From: Victivallales bacterium | GTDB lineage: Bacteria; Verrucomicrobiota; Lentisphaeria; Victivallales; Victivallaceae | Direction: 5' to 3' | Length of the DNA: 5,729 nucleotides | Assembly (NCBI GenBank): GCA_030634125.1 | Contig: DAOWBJ010000133.1 | Span: 1-5,729, forward strand | In this document: positions 4,906 through 5,729 of the stretch, one piece after another | Layout of the letters: the number at the start of each line of letters is the position of its first letter | How positions within the stretch are numbered: position 1 is the stretch's first letter | Notes under the pieces: model-generated | Databases searched by the model: none | Told to the model about the DNA's origin: nothing | Seen by the model: only the letters and a program-made list of their open reading frames with translations | Translations under genes and position numbers: made by a program

Positions 4906-5729
4906 ATTTTTTCGATTATTCCGCCGCCTATTAGATACTCTTCATCATAAAATACTACGGCTTGACCTGTGGTAATGGCTCGACCGGGAGCGTCCAAAGT
5001 AACTTTTAAACCATTATCGCAGGCCTCAATCAAACCGCCGCCGGGAGAACTGCGGTAACGCACCTGAATTTGGCAATGATGCGGCAGTTCGGGCGGTGTA
5101 CCGCATTGCCAGTTTACCTTACTCACCTCAAAAGACTGAGACATTAATTTTTCATTGTCGGTAACTAAATTTATTTCGCCGCTTTCTGAATCAATTGACT
5201 GAACATAACCTGGCTTGCCTAATGCTACGCCTAAACCTTTGCGCTGTCCGATTGTATATTGATGCAGTCCGGCGTGTTTGCCTACTACTTTATCATTATA
5301 AATAAAATTGCCTTCGCGGGCATCTCCATTGAACAATCGGCGTAAAGTTTCTGGGAAAACCTCGCCGGCAACGCTGAAACAAGCGTCCTGGCTGTCTTTT
5401 TTCCCGGAGTTTTTCAAGCCCAGCTCACGAGCTAATTCCCGTACCGCAGTTTTTTCCATTTGACCAATGGGAAATTTTATTTTCGCAAGCTGTTTCTGGC
5501 TCAGGCGGTACAGAAAGTAGCTTTGGTCTTTAAGCGGATCGCTGCCGCGCTTCAATTTATAAATACCATTGTCGTTAATAATCTGCGCGTAATGCCCGGT
5601 TACAATTCCTTCCGCGCCTATTTCCTCGGCAAAATCCAAAAGCTTCCCGAATTTTATAAAAAAGTTACAGTATGTACATGGATTCGGGGTACGCCCCTGG
5701 CAATATTCTTCCCACGCCGGCCGCAAAAC
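4902..5729 (-). CDS. mnmA: tRNA-specific 2-thiouridylase MnmA, 5' end outside the window
   Basis: MnmA adenylates U34 of tRNA(Lys/Glu/Gln) and inserts sulfur to form 2-thiouridine at the wobble position, in the cytoplasm. The visible 275 codons enter at the window edge inside the gene, as VLRPAWEEYCQGRTPNPC; a TTG at 5724-5726 is not a real start. The N-terminal ATP-binding loop lies outside. Seen are GRTPNPCTYCN-FIKF with the first catalytic cysteine in CN (5667-5669), GIVTGHYAQI, LKDQSYFLYRL, the second catalytic cysteine in KKDSQDACF (5379-5381), HAGLHQYTIGQRKGLGVALG, and the C-terminal beta-barrel ending RAITTGQAVVFYDEEYLIGGGII. Both catalytic cysteines are present and the frame is intact, so the enzyme looks functional. 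Its TAA (4902-4904) overlaps the TAG of the convergent YaiI-family gene. Confidence 0.96.
   Translation of the reverse strand, partial: VLRPAWEEYCQGRTPNPCTYCNFFIKFGKLLDFAEEIGAEGIVTGHYAQIINDNGIYKLKRGSDPLKDQSYFLYRLSQKQLAKIKFPIGQMEKTAVRELARELGLKNSGKKDSQDACFSVAGEVFPETLRRLFNGDAREGNFIYNDKVVGKHAGLHQYTIGQRKGLGVALGKPGYVQSIDSESGEINLVTDNEKLMSQSFEVSKVNWQCGTPPELPHHCQIQVRYRSSPGGGLIEACDNGLKVTLDAPGRAITTGQAVVFYDEEYLIGGGIIEKI

Noticed and set aside
5724..5726. TTG at 5724-5726 as the mnmA start
   Set aside because: MnmA needs an N-terminal ATP-binding domain of about 90 residues before this point, and the frame stays open to the window edge, so the gene is cut by the window.

Overview
This window looks like an ordinary chromosomal segment of a Gram-negative-type bacterium with moderately low GC (my impression is low to mid 40s percent) and AT-rich intergenic DNA. 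I cannot place it confidently. The signal peptidase style, the DUF6868-like small membrane protein and a nickel superoxide dismutase relic would suit an environmental PVC-type (Lentisphaerota/Kiritimatiellota-like) or deltaproteobacterial lineage, but that is an inference.

Left part (1-1495, minus strand): a gene-free, hairpin-rich stretch of about 280 bases is followed by an initiator tRNA-Met gene with an encoded CCA. Upstream of the tRNA on the same strand are a small membrane-anchored protein of unknown function and a short type I signal peptidase (lepB). These two overlap by 7 bases and are probably translationally coupled. A 109-base divergent promoter region (1496-1604) separates them from the plus-strand genes.

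Middle (1605-3439, plus strand): larB, which makes the first intermediate of the nickel-pincer nucleotide cofactor, overlaps by ATGA with an EI24/CysZ-like multipass membrane protein. A likely separate promoter then leads into a small DUF6868-like membrane protein.

Right part (3461-5729): a bacteriohemerythrin in which one diiron-ligand histidine is replaced by glutamine is followed by the decayed remains of a nickel superoxide dismutase gene (sodN). The relic lacks the N-terminal nickel hook and has an internal deletion with a frame change. Then come a SpoIIAA-like STAS-type protein and a YaiI/YqxD-family protein, nearly abutting. Tail to tail with the latter, on the minus strand and sharing stop-codon bases, is mnmA, whose 5' end lies beyond the window.

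I see no mobile element, CRISPR array, phage gene or recognisable defence system. The observations most worth checking are the sodN relic, the His-to-Gln change in the hemerythrin, the unusual initiator tRNA and the near-leaderless lepB transcript. I found no convincing new multi-gene system.
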